DNA from: Zopfochytrium polystomum | Taxonomy: Eukaryota; Chytridiomycota; Chytridiomycetes; Chytridiales; Chytridiaceae | Direction: 5' to 3' | Length of the DNA stretch: 15,440 nucleotides | Assembly (NCBI GenBank): GCA_025765615.1 | Contig: JAIVFJ010000675.1 | Location: 1-15,440, forward strand | Program-made: the position numbers and the translations under genes | Shown here: positions 1 to 6,614 of the stretch, one piece after another | Position numbering within the stretch: the first letter of the stretch is position 1 | Layout: every line of letters begins with the position of its first letter | The notes under the pieces: model-generated | Seen by the model: the letters and a program-made list of their open reading frames with translations, nothing else | The model's database searches: none | Told to the model about the DNA's origin: nothing

Positions 1-612
1 AAGCTCCTGTAATCATTCCTATCAAATTGCTAGAGTGAAGCACACTGATGTGGTCTACCCAGACTGAGGATTGAAACCACCTCTAAGCACTCATACAGTG
101 TCAGAGATTGAGAAAAGTGTAGATAACACTGGGGCCAGCCCTTATGCCATCTTAACTCATCTATACTCTTGAAGACAGGTCAGAGGATCTTAAAAGGTGT
201 AGGTAATGTGTGCAAACTCCAACAAAAATACCTTCAAAGAAAAAGAAAACTGTGAGACTATACTCACTCCTTTGACCCTGGGATCTGGGCCCCAGAGTGA
301 GGGAAAGCAAATAATAGGCTAAAACTAACTTTATTGGGCTGTTGTCTAGGGGGTGTTTCAACCCTACTACTTGCCTAGTCCACGAAGTATCCCTACTGAT
401 CTGTCTAACAGGGGTCTCAAACACAAAGAATGAACATTCAGAGAGACAATCCTCTGAAGGATCGGTGCTGGAGCACCGATTACTCGCGTGGCTGCGGGCT
501 GATGCAAGGGGAAACAGAAGGGCACTCCCGAGGGCGCAACACAACCACAGAATAAAGAGAGAGAAGAGGGAAACGGGGGGTTTTATCTCAGGAACCTAAT
601 CTCAAATACAAC
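1..612. other. Non-coding, repeat-derived left edge
   Basis: I see no supportable gene here. The open frames on both strands show no recognisable domain and look like chance frames. The part from about 250 to 460 resembles, in the same order, the part from about 5020 to 5250. Shared pieces include TGTGAGACT followed by CTC and CTCCT, GTGTCTAGGGG-like words, and a segment with CTCA.ACAC.AAAG..TGAA. This suggests two diverged copies of one unnamed repeat family. A perfect 9-bp-arm hairpin lies at 461-480. Confidence 0.5.
461..480. repeat. Perfect inverted repeat (9-bp arms, 2-nt centre)
   Basis: ATCGGTGCT at 461-469 is the exact reverse complement of AGCACCGAT at 472-480, with GG between them. 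Helitron 3' ends carry short GC-rich hairpins, but no CTRRT end follows within about 15 nt, so I do not assign it to an element end. Confidence 0.7.
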
Positions 613-905
613 AGGAGCGGTTAATAGCGACGGGACGGACAGGGCGCGACCTAGCGCCCCTCGTTGCAGACGGTGCTGCAGGAGCCCTCGTCATTGCCAG
701 CGACAGGGGGGGAGAGAGAGAAGGGAGTCGACTATGTAGGGGTCGGAAGGTCGCCAGCAGGGAACTCGCATGCGGAAACACCTGCAATCGTACACGCACC
801 CCACCGGGCTGCGTCGGCACGATCACTCAACCAACGGGCTTTATCGCATCGCACTCGTACTCACACATCTCACCCTCACAGCAATAAGACTGAGGCAGGC
901 GCTTG
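613..905. repeat. Dispersed repeat 'alpha', copy 1 (CpG-rich, uninterrupted)
   Basis: This block aligns by eye to 1791-1833 plus 2139-2375. Shared landmarks are ACCTAGCGCCCCTCGT (copy 1 near 650-664), GGAGCCCTC, AGAAGGGAGTCG, CTATGTAGGGGTC, a stretch ending in TACACGCACC, and TCACAGCAATA. Copy 1 lacks the ~300-bp insert present in copy 2 and so represents an empty site. It is rich in CpG, whereas copy 2 has lost most of the corresponding CpGs to TpG or CpA. Similarity ends near 905. No protein function can be assigned to the open frames across it. Confidence 0.7.
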
Positions 906-1743
906 TAGATCGAACTCTCAGGTGTCAGGGGCTGCACCAGGCGCAGCCACCAACACCCTCGCGGGGATGGGAAGGTTGGGGACAACGATGCCGTTGTTGT
1001 CACCACCACCACCACCGTCGTCGCAGCAGGCAAGCGCCAGGGATCCTCACTCCAACACAGAGCCGGCAATGTCACACAGTCGCTGGTGGGGCCAGCTGCA
1101 TTCCCCACCCACGGCCCCTTAAGAGGAGCCCCACGAAGGGTCCATGTACACACCCGGGTGTGTACCATCTCTCACTACCCTCACCTTGCGAGCCAGATGG
1201 ATTTGAAGGGACTCTGTATTGGTGCCAATGGACAGAAATCAGATTGAAGAAAAAAGGAAAAAGAGAAATGGCCCAAAAACAGAGAGAGAGAAAATTGACA
1301 AGTCAACCCCCTGACTTGGAGCATCCACCACAAATGCTCTAAGTCCCCCCAACCCTATGCATGTATGTACAAGTGCCAAAAATAAATAATAAATTAGGCG
1401 GGCTTGGGGTACAGCCTGTCAGGCACCCCATCCCTAGGCAGTCAGGCAGTCTCCGTTAGTCACCGAAAAAGAAATATGTTGAGAAAACCCTGGTGCAACA
1501 GAAACTGTTAAGTCAAAAGTAGTAAAAGCAGACCCAATAATAAAGACGGGTTAGCCACAAATACACTTTGATAACGCCTTGGAAACTAAAGAACCGGGAG
1601 CAATAATAGGGGTCCCGATCCTTGCGGTTTTATGACAGGTACGCTTGTTTTTGCAAATAAAATCCCTAAACTTTATCACTGAGACCTCGGTGTAGTCTCA
1701 CAAAACTTCAAAGTTAAAAACCCCTCAAAATAATTAAGGAAAA

Positions 1744-1745
<2 letters not shown>
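906..1745. other. Non-coding interval, no gene seen
   Basis: Long frames exist (for example 770-1342 on +), but they are low-complexity, with a His-run from CACCAC repeats near 1000-1017 and Arg/Ser-rich composition, and they overlap repeat alpha. I recognise no domain. A segment near 1297-1320 (GACAAGTCAA, then CTGACTTGGAG) resembles 5431-5455, again linking the left edge to the 5.0-5.5 kb interval. The tract 1440-1745 is AT-richer and I see no structure in it. Confidence 0.45.
1146..1165. repeat. 20-bp perfect palindrome
   Basis: The ten bases GTACACACCC (1146-1155) are followed immediately by their reverse complement GGGTGTGTAC (1156-1165), with a CCCGGG core. It is non-coding and not part of the alpha block. 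It could be a dimer binding site, a recombination remnant or chance in a CA/GT-rich tract. Confidence 0.85.

Positions 1746-1785
<40 letters not shown>
1746..1785. repeat. (GA)n microsatellite
   Basis: About 20 uninterrupted GA dinucleotides lie immediately upstream of alpha copy 2. Shorter GAGAGAGA runs occur inside both alpha copies near 712-720 and 2178-2190. Confidence 0.95.
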
Positions 1786-1788
<3 letters not shown>

Positions 1789-1847
1789 TGCGAGCGGTAG
1801 AAAATGGACAGGACGCAACCTAGCGCCCCTCGTCGACAGGTGTCAGG

Positions 1848-2138
1848 AACAGGGCAGACAGGACAAGGCAGACAAGGAACTGAGAGGAGTGATGATTGTA
1901 TTGGAAGCAATAATTCACTTGAGGGATGGACAGGTCCCCCACCTCCTTTTGTACCTTTTGAGAGTCTTCCTTGTCAAGGCTCAAAGAAAGTTCCAGAGAG
2001 AACAATTGGTAATACAATGATACCAATGATACCAATTACAACAAGACAAGTCAGGAAAGTGCCAAAGAAGGTTCCACAAGGTTCCATGAAGGAATGTTCT
2101 AGAAGGTTCCAGAGGTTTCCAGAGGGTGATTCATACAA
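1848..2138 (+). repeat. HSE-bearing repeat, copy 1 (inserted in alpha copy 2)
   Basis: This stretch is closely similar to 5486-5826. It shares the AAGGCAGACAAGG start, GAGTGATGATTGTATTGGAA, CCTTTTGAGAGTCTTCC, a triplicated ATGATACCA-like segment, and the end GGTGATTCATA. The empty site in alpha copy 1 indicates it inserted as a unit of about 300 bp. I see no convincing terminal inverted repeats or target duplication by eye, and no coding capacity that I trust. Its right part holds a phased GAA/TTC array. Confidence 0.7.
2066..2120. promoter_or_regulatory. Phased GAA/TTC array resembling heat shock elements, copy 1
   Basis: Read in 5-bp steps from 2066, the units are aGAAg, gTTCc, aCAAg, gTTCc, aTGAa, gGAAt, gTTCt, aGAAg, gTTCc, aGAGg, tTTCc. 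Most match the alternating nGAAn/nTTCn pentamer consensus bound by heat shock factor trimers. Another short phased run (aGAAa gTTCc aGAGa) lies at 1984-1998. Function is inferred from the motif alone. A 10-bp tandem repeat of GGTTCCAGAA would also give this pattern. Confidence 0.5.
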
Positions 2139-2374
2139 CGGGGGTGCTGTGGGAGCCCTCATTGTCACCAGCAATGAGAGGAGAGAGAGAGAAGGGAGTC
2201 GCTATGTAGGGGTCAGAAGGTTGCTAGTTGGGAACTTGCAAGTGGAAACACTGATGATCATACACGCACCCTGCTGGGCTGCGTCATCACAATCACTTGA
2301 CCAACGTGCTTAATTGCATTGCACTTGTACTCACACCTCACTCTCACAGCAATAGGATCGAGGCAGGCACTGGT

Positions 2375-2952
2375 GGCGACTACTTGCAGCAGTTTGATGC
2401 AGCTGAAAATGCTCCTCTGATTGAGCAGCTTTTGCAAAGACTGCAGTGACTCAATTTCACGAGAAAATAGCCCACTACAACTCACTTCACTGCACTGTTT
2501 GCAGAGAGCTTTGGCCAGCAAAAGACGTGCCACTTCCAGTAGCCAACAACTATAAGTGTGACCAGTGCAAAAAAGGCAAGTTAACCAGTGCTGACTGTTT
2601 TTGTTCTGAAGTCCATTCAGATCTGATGAAACACCAGAATGCTGGGGTTCCCCTTTTTGGAATTGAGAATGACATGATCCCAGAATTCTCCACCATTGAT
2701 TTGGAAATACGACAAGCTCTGAGATCTCTCACTATGGTTGAAGAAATGCCGCTTTCTCCTGTTCTTCCCATCATGACTGTCTATCGGCTGCGTAGCAATG
2801 GCTGAAATGTGCACTGAGGCTTTGTGGCAAACTTTCGACAGCACAGTATTGTGAAGCAAGTCCCTCGCCCCCCAGCTGCAGTTTCAGTTATTGTTGTTCG
2901 CAGAGCAAATCAAGATGGACACAGCCATTCTAGAGACTTGACTGTTTGTAGA
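2375..2952 (+). pseudogene. Helitron protein N-terminal segment (zinc-ribbon / DUF6570-like)
   Basis: Coding similarity starts in one frame at 2375 (GDYLQQFDAAENAPLIEQLL) and moves to another frame at about 2446, where it reads TQFHEKIAHYNSLHCTVCRE. It contains two Cys pairs (CTVC, CDQC) followed by the typical leucine/proline region and LPIMTVYRLR, a stretch seen in Helitron proteins between the zinc-ribbon and the 'NFRQ' segment. A TGA at 2803-2805 and another shortly after break the frame. Beyond them the same frame still reads GFVANFRQ and VPRPPAAVSVIVVRR, which is family-typical. The region probably helps bind DNA in intact Helitrons. Here it is non-functional. Confidence 0.7.
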
Positions 2953-2956
2953 GGCA

Positions 2957-3304
2957 ATGTCTCTAGCTGGGCTTCGGGCAGCGTTGAAAGATGTAGAGGC
3001 TAAGGCTGGAATCATGCATAGAATAACTGCTGATGCTGGCAATATTACTGGTTCTGACAGCTACTGGTATAACAGGCGGCAAGATTTGGAAGCTGCTTTT
3101 CAGCAGAAGGATGCAGCAACTGCTTTCTTCACTTTCAGCTATGCAGACAATAATCTTCCTGATTTGCATCACTTGCTGCCAGCAGGGCTTCTTGCATCCC
3201 CTGCAGAAATGGCTTTGCAAGTTTCTAAGTGCCAACACCTTGTGGATTGGTATTTCACAGAGCTCCTTGAAGTATTTGTTGATGCTTTGTTTCAAAAACC
3301 TTGA
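2957..3304 (+). pseudogene. Helitron_like_N domain, first part
   Basis: This frame of about 115 codons carries the family pattern of a GSDSYWYNRRQDLEA segment, then FFTFSYADNNLPDLHHLLP (the FFT.S.AD..W region of Helitron_like_N), then LVDWYFTELLEVFVDALF. In intact Helitrons this leads directly into the 'YRYEWQ.RG..H.HG' HUH motif, which is found just downstream in a different frame at 3301. The +1-type shift lies near 3295-3305. The ATG at 2957 is only the first Met of the open frame, not a real start, because the protein is continuous with the upstream segment. Confidence 0.75.
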
Positions 3305-4170
3305 AGAATGATTGGATTTGGTACAGATATGAGTGGCAGGCACGTACAACAGTTGACGCTCATGGTGCTGTCAAGCTTTCAAATGATCCTGGCCTTGTGA
3401 ACCTATGCGGCAAAGCGTGGACTGGAAGGGAAGCTGCCAAGAAACTGGTCGATCCAGAAGCACTGGAAGTGGAGAATCTTGATCCAGAAAGTCTGTGTGA
3501 ACTTGTTGAAGCAGGGAAGACAGCTGAGAGAAGAGTCTGCCACTATGTGGACACACTCATCTCTGCCTACAATCCACGACAGGCTGTGCAGAATCCAACT
3601 GGCACTGTTCCAGATCCCCATCCATCATCTGTTGATATTTCAGGGATACTCGATCAAGCTGAAGAAATGGCCAAGGATCATGAAGAATTGTGCAACTGTG
3701 TGCAGTGGCATGTCTGTAGGCCTAACGGATACTGCTATTCAGAGAGGCAGGATGGGTGTAGATTTGGATTTCCCTGCTCTGTGTGTGAGAGCACTCACAT
3801 AATTTTTGAAGAATTTTCTGGAAAGGTCACTGCAAAAATTGTGAATCCACATTGGCCTCTACTGCTTCACCATTGGAGAGGAAATGTGGACCTCCAAATT
3901 ATTATTGATGTGAGGGCTACGTTTGAATATATGGTCAAGTATGCATCCAAGGCTGAAAAGCACAGCAGATATATCAACAGCACATTCAATGCAGTTGTTC
4001 AAAGAGCGGGAGATGATGAAGACCCCTCTACTGTTCTTCGCTCCACAATGCTGCAAACACTGGAGTGCAGGGACATTGGTGGAGGTGAAACATTCAGACT
4101 CCTTTCTGGAGGCAAGCACGTCAGCTGCTCATTGGAGTTTGTCCACATCAGCATCACTTTGACTCTGAGC
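3301..4170 (+). pseudogene. Helitron Rep domain: HUH remnant and Y2 tyrosines
   Basis: This is the longest surviving Helitron frame, about 290 codons. It opens with WYRYEWQARTTVDAHG, corresponding to the HUH metal-binding motif. The first His of the canonical H-x-H is Asp here, so nicking activity should be lost. A Cys/His cluster (HVCRPNGYC, CRFGFPC) follows. The frame then holds TFEYMVKYASKAEK, which matches the Y-x-x-K-Y Y2 motif whose two tyrosines cut and join DNA during rolling-circle transposition. Close to 4120-4170 the meaningful frame shifts to the one continuing at 4179. Helitron assignment is firm; activity is ruled out by the breaks. Confidence 0.8.
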
Positions 4171-4460
4171 GATTTGATGTGATGAGGCAAGCTGCTGATG
4201 CTCCTGCTGAAATCACTGTTGCAGACTCAACATTGCTCAAACTGTACATGAAAAGAGATGTGAATGCTCTGTATGCCAACTTGAGCTTGTTAGATTTTTG
4301 CATCGGGCACGAGGTCATGAAAGGAGCTCTTGATGAAAGAAGTAGTGAGAGCTCTCAGAAAGTAGTTGTTGTGTTTACTCCAAAACATCAGCCGAACAAG
4401 GAGGGAACTGATGCTCAGAAGTTGTGCTCAAAAGAGGGGTGCAATGGCAGATTACTGTAA
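4120..4460 (+). pseudogene. Helitron protein, segment after the Rep domain
   Basis: Reading in this frame gives RQARQLLIG, then HFDSERFDVMRQ, then TLLKLYMKRDVNALYANLSLLDFC. The last piece corresponds to the 'Y..R......LSLFDF' linker between Rep and helicase in Helitron proteins. Similarity fades after about 4330 and the frame ends at 4460, where a minisatellite begins. The downstream helicase core that should follow is missing. Confidence 0.6.
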
Positions 4461-4472
4461 GTAACAAAGAAG

Positions 4473-4720
4473 GCTTGGCCCACTCTGCACTAGCCTCTCT
4501 AAGTTCTCATCTCAGTAGACCCAACCCAACTTGGTCTTCACACATTCTTGCTTTGGGAAGGGGGCACTCACACAGCTTGGCCTCCTCTGCACTTGCCTGG
4601 GGAATGCTACCTCTACTTCTAATCCATCCTGCTTGGCCTACTCTGCACTTGCCAGGGGGATCTCCTACGCCAAAAGAGGACTCCATCTTCCCTGCTTGGC
4701 CCACTCTGCACTTTGCCAGG
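4473..4720. repeat. Degenerate minisatellite, 'GCTTGGCCCACTCTGCACTTGCC' type
   Basis: Four copies of a ~23-bp core beginning GCTTGGCC and continuing CTCTGCACT start at 4473, 4575, 4631 and 4694. Spacers of about 33 to 80 bp separate them, some containing GGGGATCTCCTA-like or AGGTCTCCTA pieces, so the true unit may be about 55-65 bp. Some copies end GCCAGGG. There is no coding sense. It sits at the break point of the Helitron frame. Confidence 0.7.
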
Positions 4721-4847
4721 GAAGGTCTCCTATCCACCACACACATAGTCTTTTGGGAGGCACTCACCTTACAACACCCTGAAAGGAGATATGAGGGACG
4801 CAACTAGTCAAACAGGGGCTGCCCAAGGGGGAGTCTTATTGATTGTT

Positions 4848-4990
4848 TTGAGTTGAGAGTTATTATTGAAGAGAAGAGGGGGAGAGGGGCAGTATTTATC
4901 GGGATCAGAGAGAGAAAGGAAGAAGGAGGAAGAAAAGAAGAAAAAGACAAAACATAGTAAAAAGGAGAAAATGAAAGAAAAGAACAATTT
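4848..4990. repeat. Purine-rich (GA/A) low-complexity stretch
   Basis: The + strand here is largely A and G (GAAGAGAAGAGGGGGAGAGG, then AGAAAGGAAGAAGGAGG, then AAAAAGGAGAAAATG). The minus-strand frames through it (Phe/Ser/Leu runs) are artefacts of this composition. Confidence 0.8.
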
Positions 4991-5485
4991 GTAGAATGAA
5001 TCATCTTTCAGCCACACCCCCCCTCACCCAGTGTGTGAGACTGTGCTCGCTAACTCCTCACCTAGGGCTATAGGTGGAAACTAGAGCATGGACCTAAATA
5101 CCAATCCTGACAAATGAAAAGGGGCAACAGGAGGGTGTCTAGGGGCACTAGACAGGAAAGTGCATTTGGAGTCTTAAAAAGCCCAAGAAAAACACAAATA
5201 AATATCTAACACAAAAGAGGGGTTTCTCACACCAAAGCATGAAACAGACACAATCACAAAAGAAAGCATAATGCTCTGGTGCAAGACACAGAAGGGTTTC
5301 TTCTGGGGCACAAGGCCAAAGCCAAGTTAGACCAGAGACAGAACTGACTGAATCGGTAAGACCGACTGAATCGGTAAGGGGAGTGAGTGACAAGCCACTA
5401 CAACCCATCAAAAGAAACAAAAGAAATAAACAACAAGTCAAACCCTGAGTTGGAGGGGGTTGGAGAGACAAAGGGCAGACACAAG
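4991..5485. other. Non-coding repeat-derived interval, related to the left edge
   Basis: The stretch 5020-5250 resembles about 250-460, and 5431-5455 resembles 1297-1320, so this looks like a diverged partial copy of the left-edge repeat. It contains one exact 18-bp-period tandem duplication: GACTGAATCGGTAAG at 5346-5360 and again at 5364-5378. The minus-strand frame across 5148-5615 (Cys/Leu-rich) has no recognisable domain and crosses into the next repeat, so I do not call it. Confidence 0.45.
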
Positions 5486-5826
5486 GAACAGTTAGTGGAC
5501 AAGGCAGACAAGGTACTGAGAGGAGTGATGATTGTATTGGAAACAATAATTCACTTGAGGGATGGGACAGGTCCCCCATCCCCCTTTTATACCTTTTGAG
5601 AGTCTTCCTTGTCAAGACTCAAAGAAAGTTCCAGAAAGAGCAATTAGTAATGCAATGATACCAATGATACCAATGACAACAAGACAAGTCAGGAAAGCAA
5701 AGAAGGTTCCAGAAGGTTCCACAAGGTTCCATGAGGGAATGTTCTAGAAGGTTCCAGAGGTTCCAGAAGGTTCCATCAAGGAATGTTCTAGAAGGTTCCA
5801 GAGGTTTCCATAGGGTGATTCATAAC
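5486..5826 (+). repeat. HSE-bearing repeat, copy 2 (upstream of the PIF1 fragment)
   Basis: Same repeat as 1848-2138, in the same orientation, with similarity from AGGCAGACAAGG through GGTGATTCATA. It is longer mainly because the ~50-bp GAA/TTC segment is tandemly duplicated. Immediately after its right end, Helitron helicase similarity begins. Sequences just beyond the right end of the two copies differ (CAACGGGGG versus ACAATTTCGG), placing the element end at or near GATTCATA. Confidence 0.75.
5701..5809. promoter_or_regulatory. Phased GAA/TTC array resembling heat shock elements, copy 2 (duplicated)
   Basis: From 5701 the 5-bp units run aGAAg gTTCc aGAAg gTTCc aCAAg gTTCc aTGAg gGAAt gTTCt aGAAg gTTCc. 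After a one-base phase slip near 5756-5760 the array repeats as gTTCc aGAAg gTTCc aTCAA gGAAt gTTCt aGAAg gTTCc aGAGg tTTCc. About twenty alternating units in about 110 bp is far more than a typical heat-shock promoter needs. Whether heat shock factor binds is unknown. Confidence 0.5.
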
Positions 5827-6548
5827 AATTTCGGAATTCAGTGCATTTATTCATCACAAACTCTGCAGTTGAGGAGCATAACTGCACCTGGCTGCAGCAG
5901 CTTTGCTCTCCAATTGTTCAGGTAACTGCACTCAATAATCCTGAAGATGCAAGAAGTAAGGATTCCAAGGACTTTCAAAACTTGGAGAACTTCATTTACA
6001 TTGCCATTGGGGCAAGGGTTGCCCTAACATCAAATATGTGGAAGCGTGTTGGGCTTACAAATGGTGCACTTGTTACTGTCCAAGATATAGTTTTTGGATC
6101 TGACAATGCTGCAATGCTGCTGTTTGTAGTGGTTGAAATGGACCAATATGCAGTTCCTGGTCCCTCTTTTGACGACAGTGTTGAGGGACATGAGAAATAT
6201 GTGGCTGTCGCTCCGATATCAGTTGATGGCACTAATGGAGAAACACCTACACAGTTGCCCTTGAGGCAGGCCTATGCCATGACAATTCACAAGAGCCAAG
6301 GGCAAACACTTGCTTCTGCTTATGTTGACATTGGCTCCAAAGAACAAACAACTGGGCTCACGTTTGTGGCTCTGTCACATGTGAAAAACATGGCTGGCCT
6401 AATGGTGAAGGGTTTTCTGTATGACAGGGTGACATCACTCTGGAGAGTCCAGGGTTCCAAAAAAGGTTGGCAGAAGATCAAAGATTGGATACTCTTTCAA
6501 TCTTGCTGGACCAATAATTGCATCAGCAATGCAAAAGTTGCAAAATAA
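5826..6548 (+). pseudogene. Helitron PIF1-type helicase, C-terminal fragment
   Basis: An open frame of about 235 codons (first ATG at 5841) encodes the end of a PIF1-family DNA helicase as found in Helitrons. GARVALTSNMWKRVGLTNGA corresponds to the 'GA.VML..N.....GL.NG..G.V' segment. LPLRQAYAMTIHKSQGQTL is the conserved IHKSQG motif, and TFVALSHVKNMAGL is motif VI. The catalytic arginine normally in 'ALSR' is His here, as expected from CpG decay of CGY to CAY. Walker A and B motifs and the remaining N-terminal helicase are absent, replaced upstream by the HSE-bearing repeat. The fragment has no in-frame stop until TAA at 6546-6548. Confidence 0.85.
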
Positions 6549-6562
6549 AGTTTAATAAAGTT

Positions 6563-6593
6563 TAATCCAGCTCCCCTCTGGAATGCTGGATTA
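6563..6593. repeat. Inverted repeat just after the helicase (possible Helitron 3' hairpin)
   Basis: TAATCCAGC at 6563-6571 pairs perfectly with GCTGGATTA at 6585-6593 across a 13-nt loop, 15 bp after the helicase stop. Helitrons end shortly after a 3' hairpin that acts as terminator of transposition. No CTRRT follows it, so the exact end is not established. It also lies after a doubled TTTAATAAAGTTTAAT segment containing AATAAA. Confidence 0.55.
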
Positions 6594-6600
6594 CAAATAT

Positions 6601-6614
6601 CCTCGCGGGCGAGG
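6601..6614. repeat. GC-rich hairpin with tRNA D-arm-like continuation
   Basis: CCTCGC and GCGAGG form a 6-bp perfect inverted repeat around GG. The sequence continues as GCGAGGTGGTAAGGCG, which resembles the D-arm/A-box side of a tRNA or tRNA-derived SINE. No B-box or T-arm follows within 100 bp, so I do not call a tRNA. Confidence 0.45.

Larger units (their letters stand above)
1791..2375. repeat. Dispersed repeat 'alpha', copy 2 (CpG-decayed, split by an insertion)
   Basis: The left part (about 1791-1833) and right part (about 2139-2375) match copy 1 at 613-664 and 670-905. The intervening ~305 bp are absent from copy 1. In the right part at least ten CpG positions of copy 1 read TG or CA here, for example ATCGTA to ATCATA, CTCGTAC to CTTGTAC, and the ATCGCATCGCAC stretch to ATTGCATTGCAC. 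Copy 2 ends close to where Helitron-like coding similarity begins. Confidence 0.7.
2375..6614 (+). mobile_element. Degenerate, internally rearranged Helitron
   Basis: The interval contains fragments of one Helitron RepHel protein in the expected order. An N-terminal zinc-ribbon/DUF6570-like region and a Helitron_like_N replication initiator domain occupy 2375-4460, and the last ~215 residues of a PIF1-type helicase occupy 5826-6548. About 1.37 kb of unrelated repeat sequence (4460-5826) replaces the middle, where Walker A/B motifs would lie. Two hairpins follow the helicase stop. Many frameshifts and stops show the element is dead. The 5' boundary is placed where alpha similarity stops and coding similarity starts. 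True TC and CTRRT ends were not found, so both borders are approximate. Confidence 0.75.

Noticed and set aside
161..544. 127-codon frame on the minus strand
   Set aside because: No recognisable domain, composition typical of chance translation, and it overlaps repeat-related sequence.
664..1342. Overlapping + strand frames of 152 and 190 codons
   Set aside because: They cross the alpha repeat and a CACCAC tract, and their His/Arg/Ser-rich translation shows no domain.
1804..2313. 169-codon + strand frame
   Set aside because: It runs across the junctions of an inserted repeat in alpha copy 2, so it is an accidental frame.
5148..5615. 155-codon minus-strand frame rich in Leu/Cys
   Set aside because: It spans two different repeats and has no start context or domain; the hydrophobic look comes from A/G-rich DNA on the other strand.
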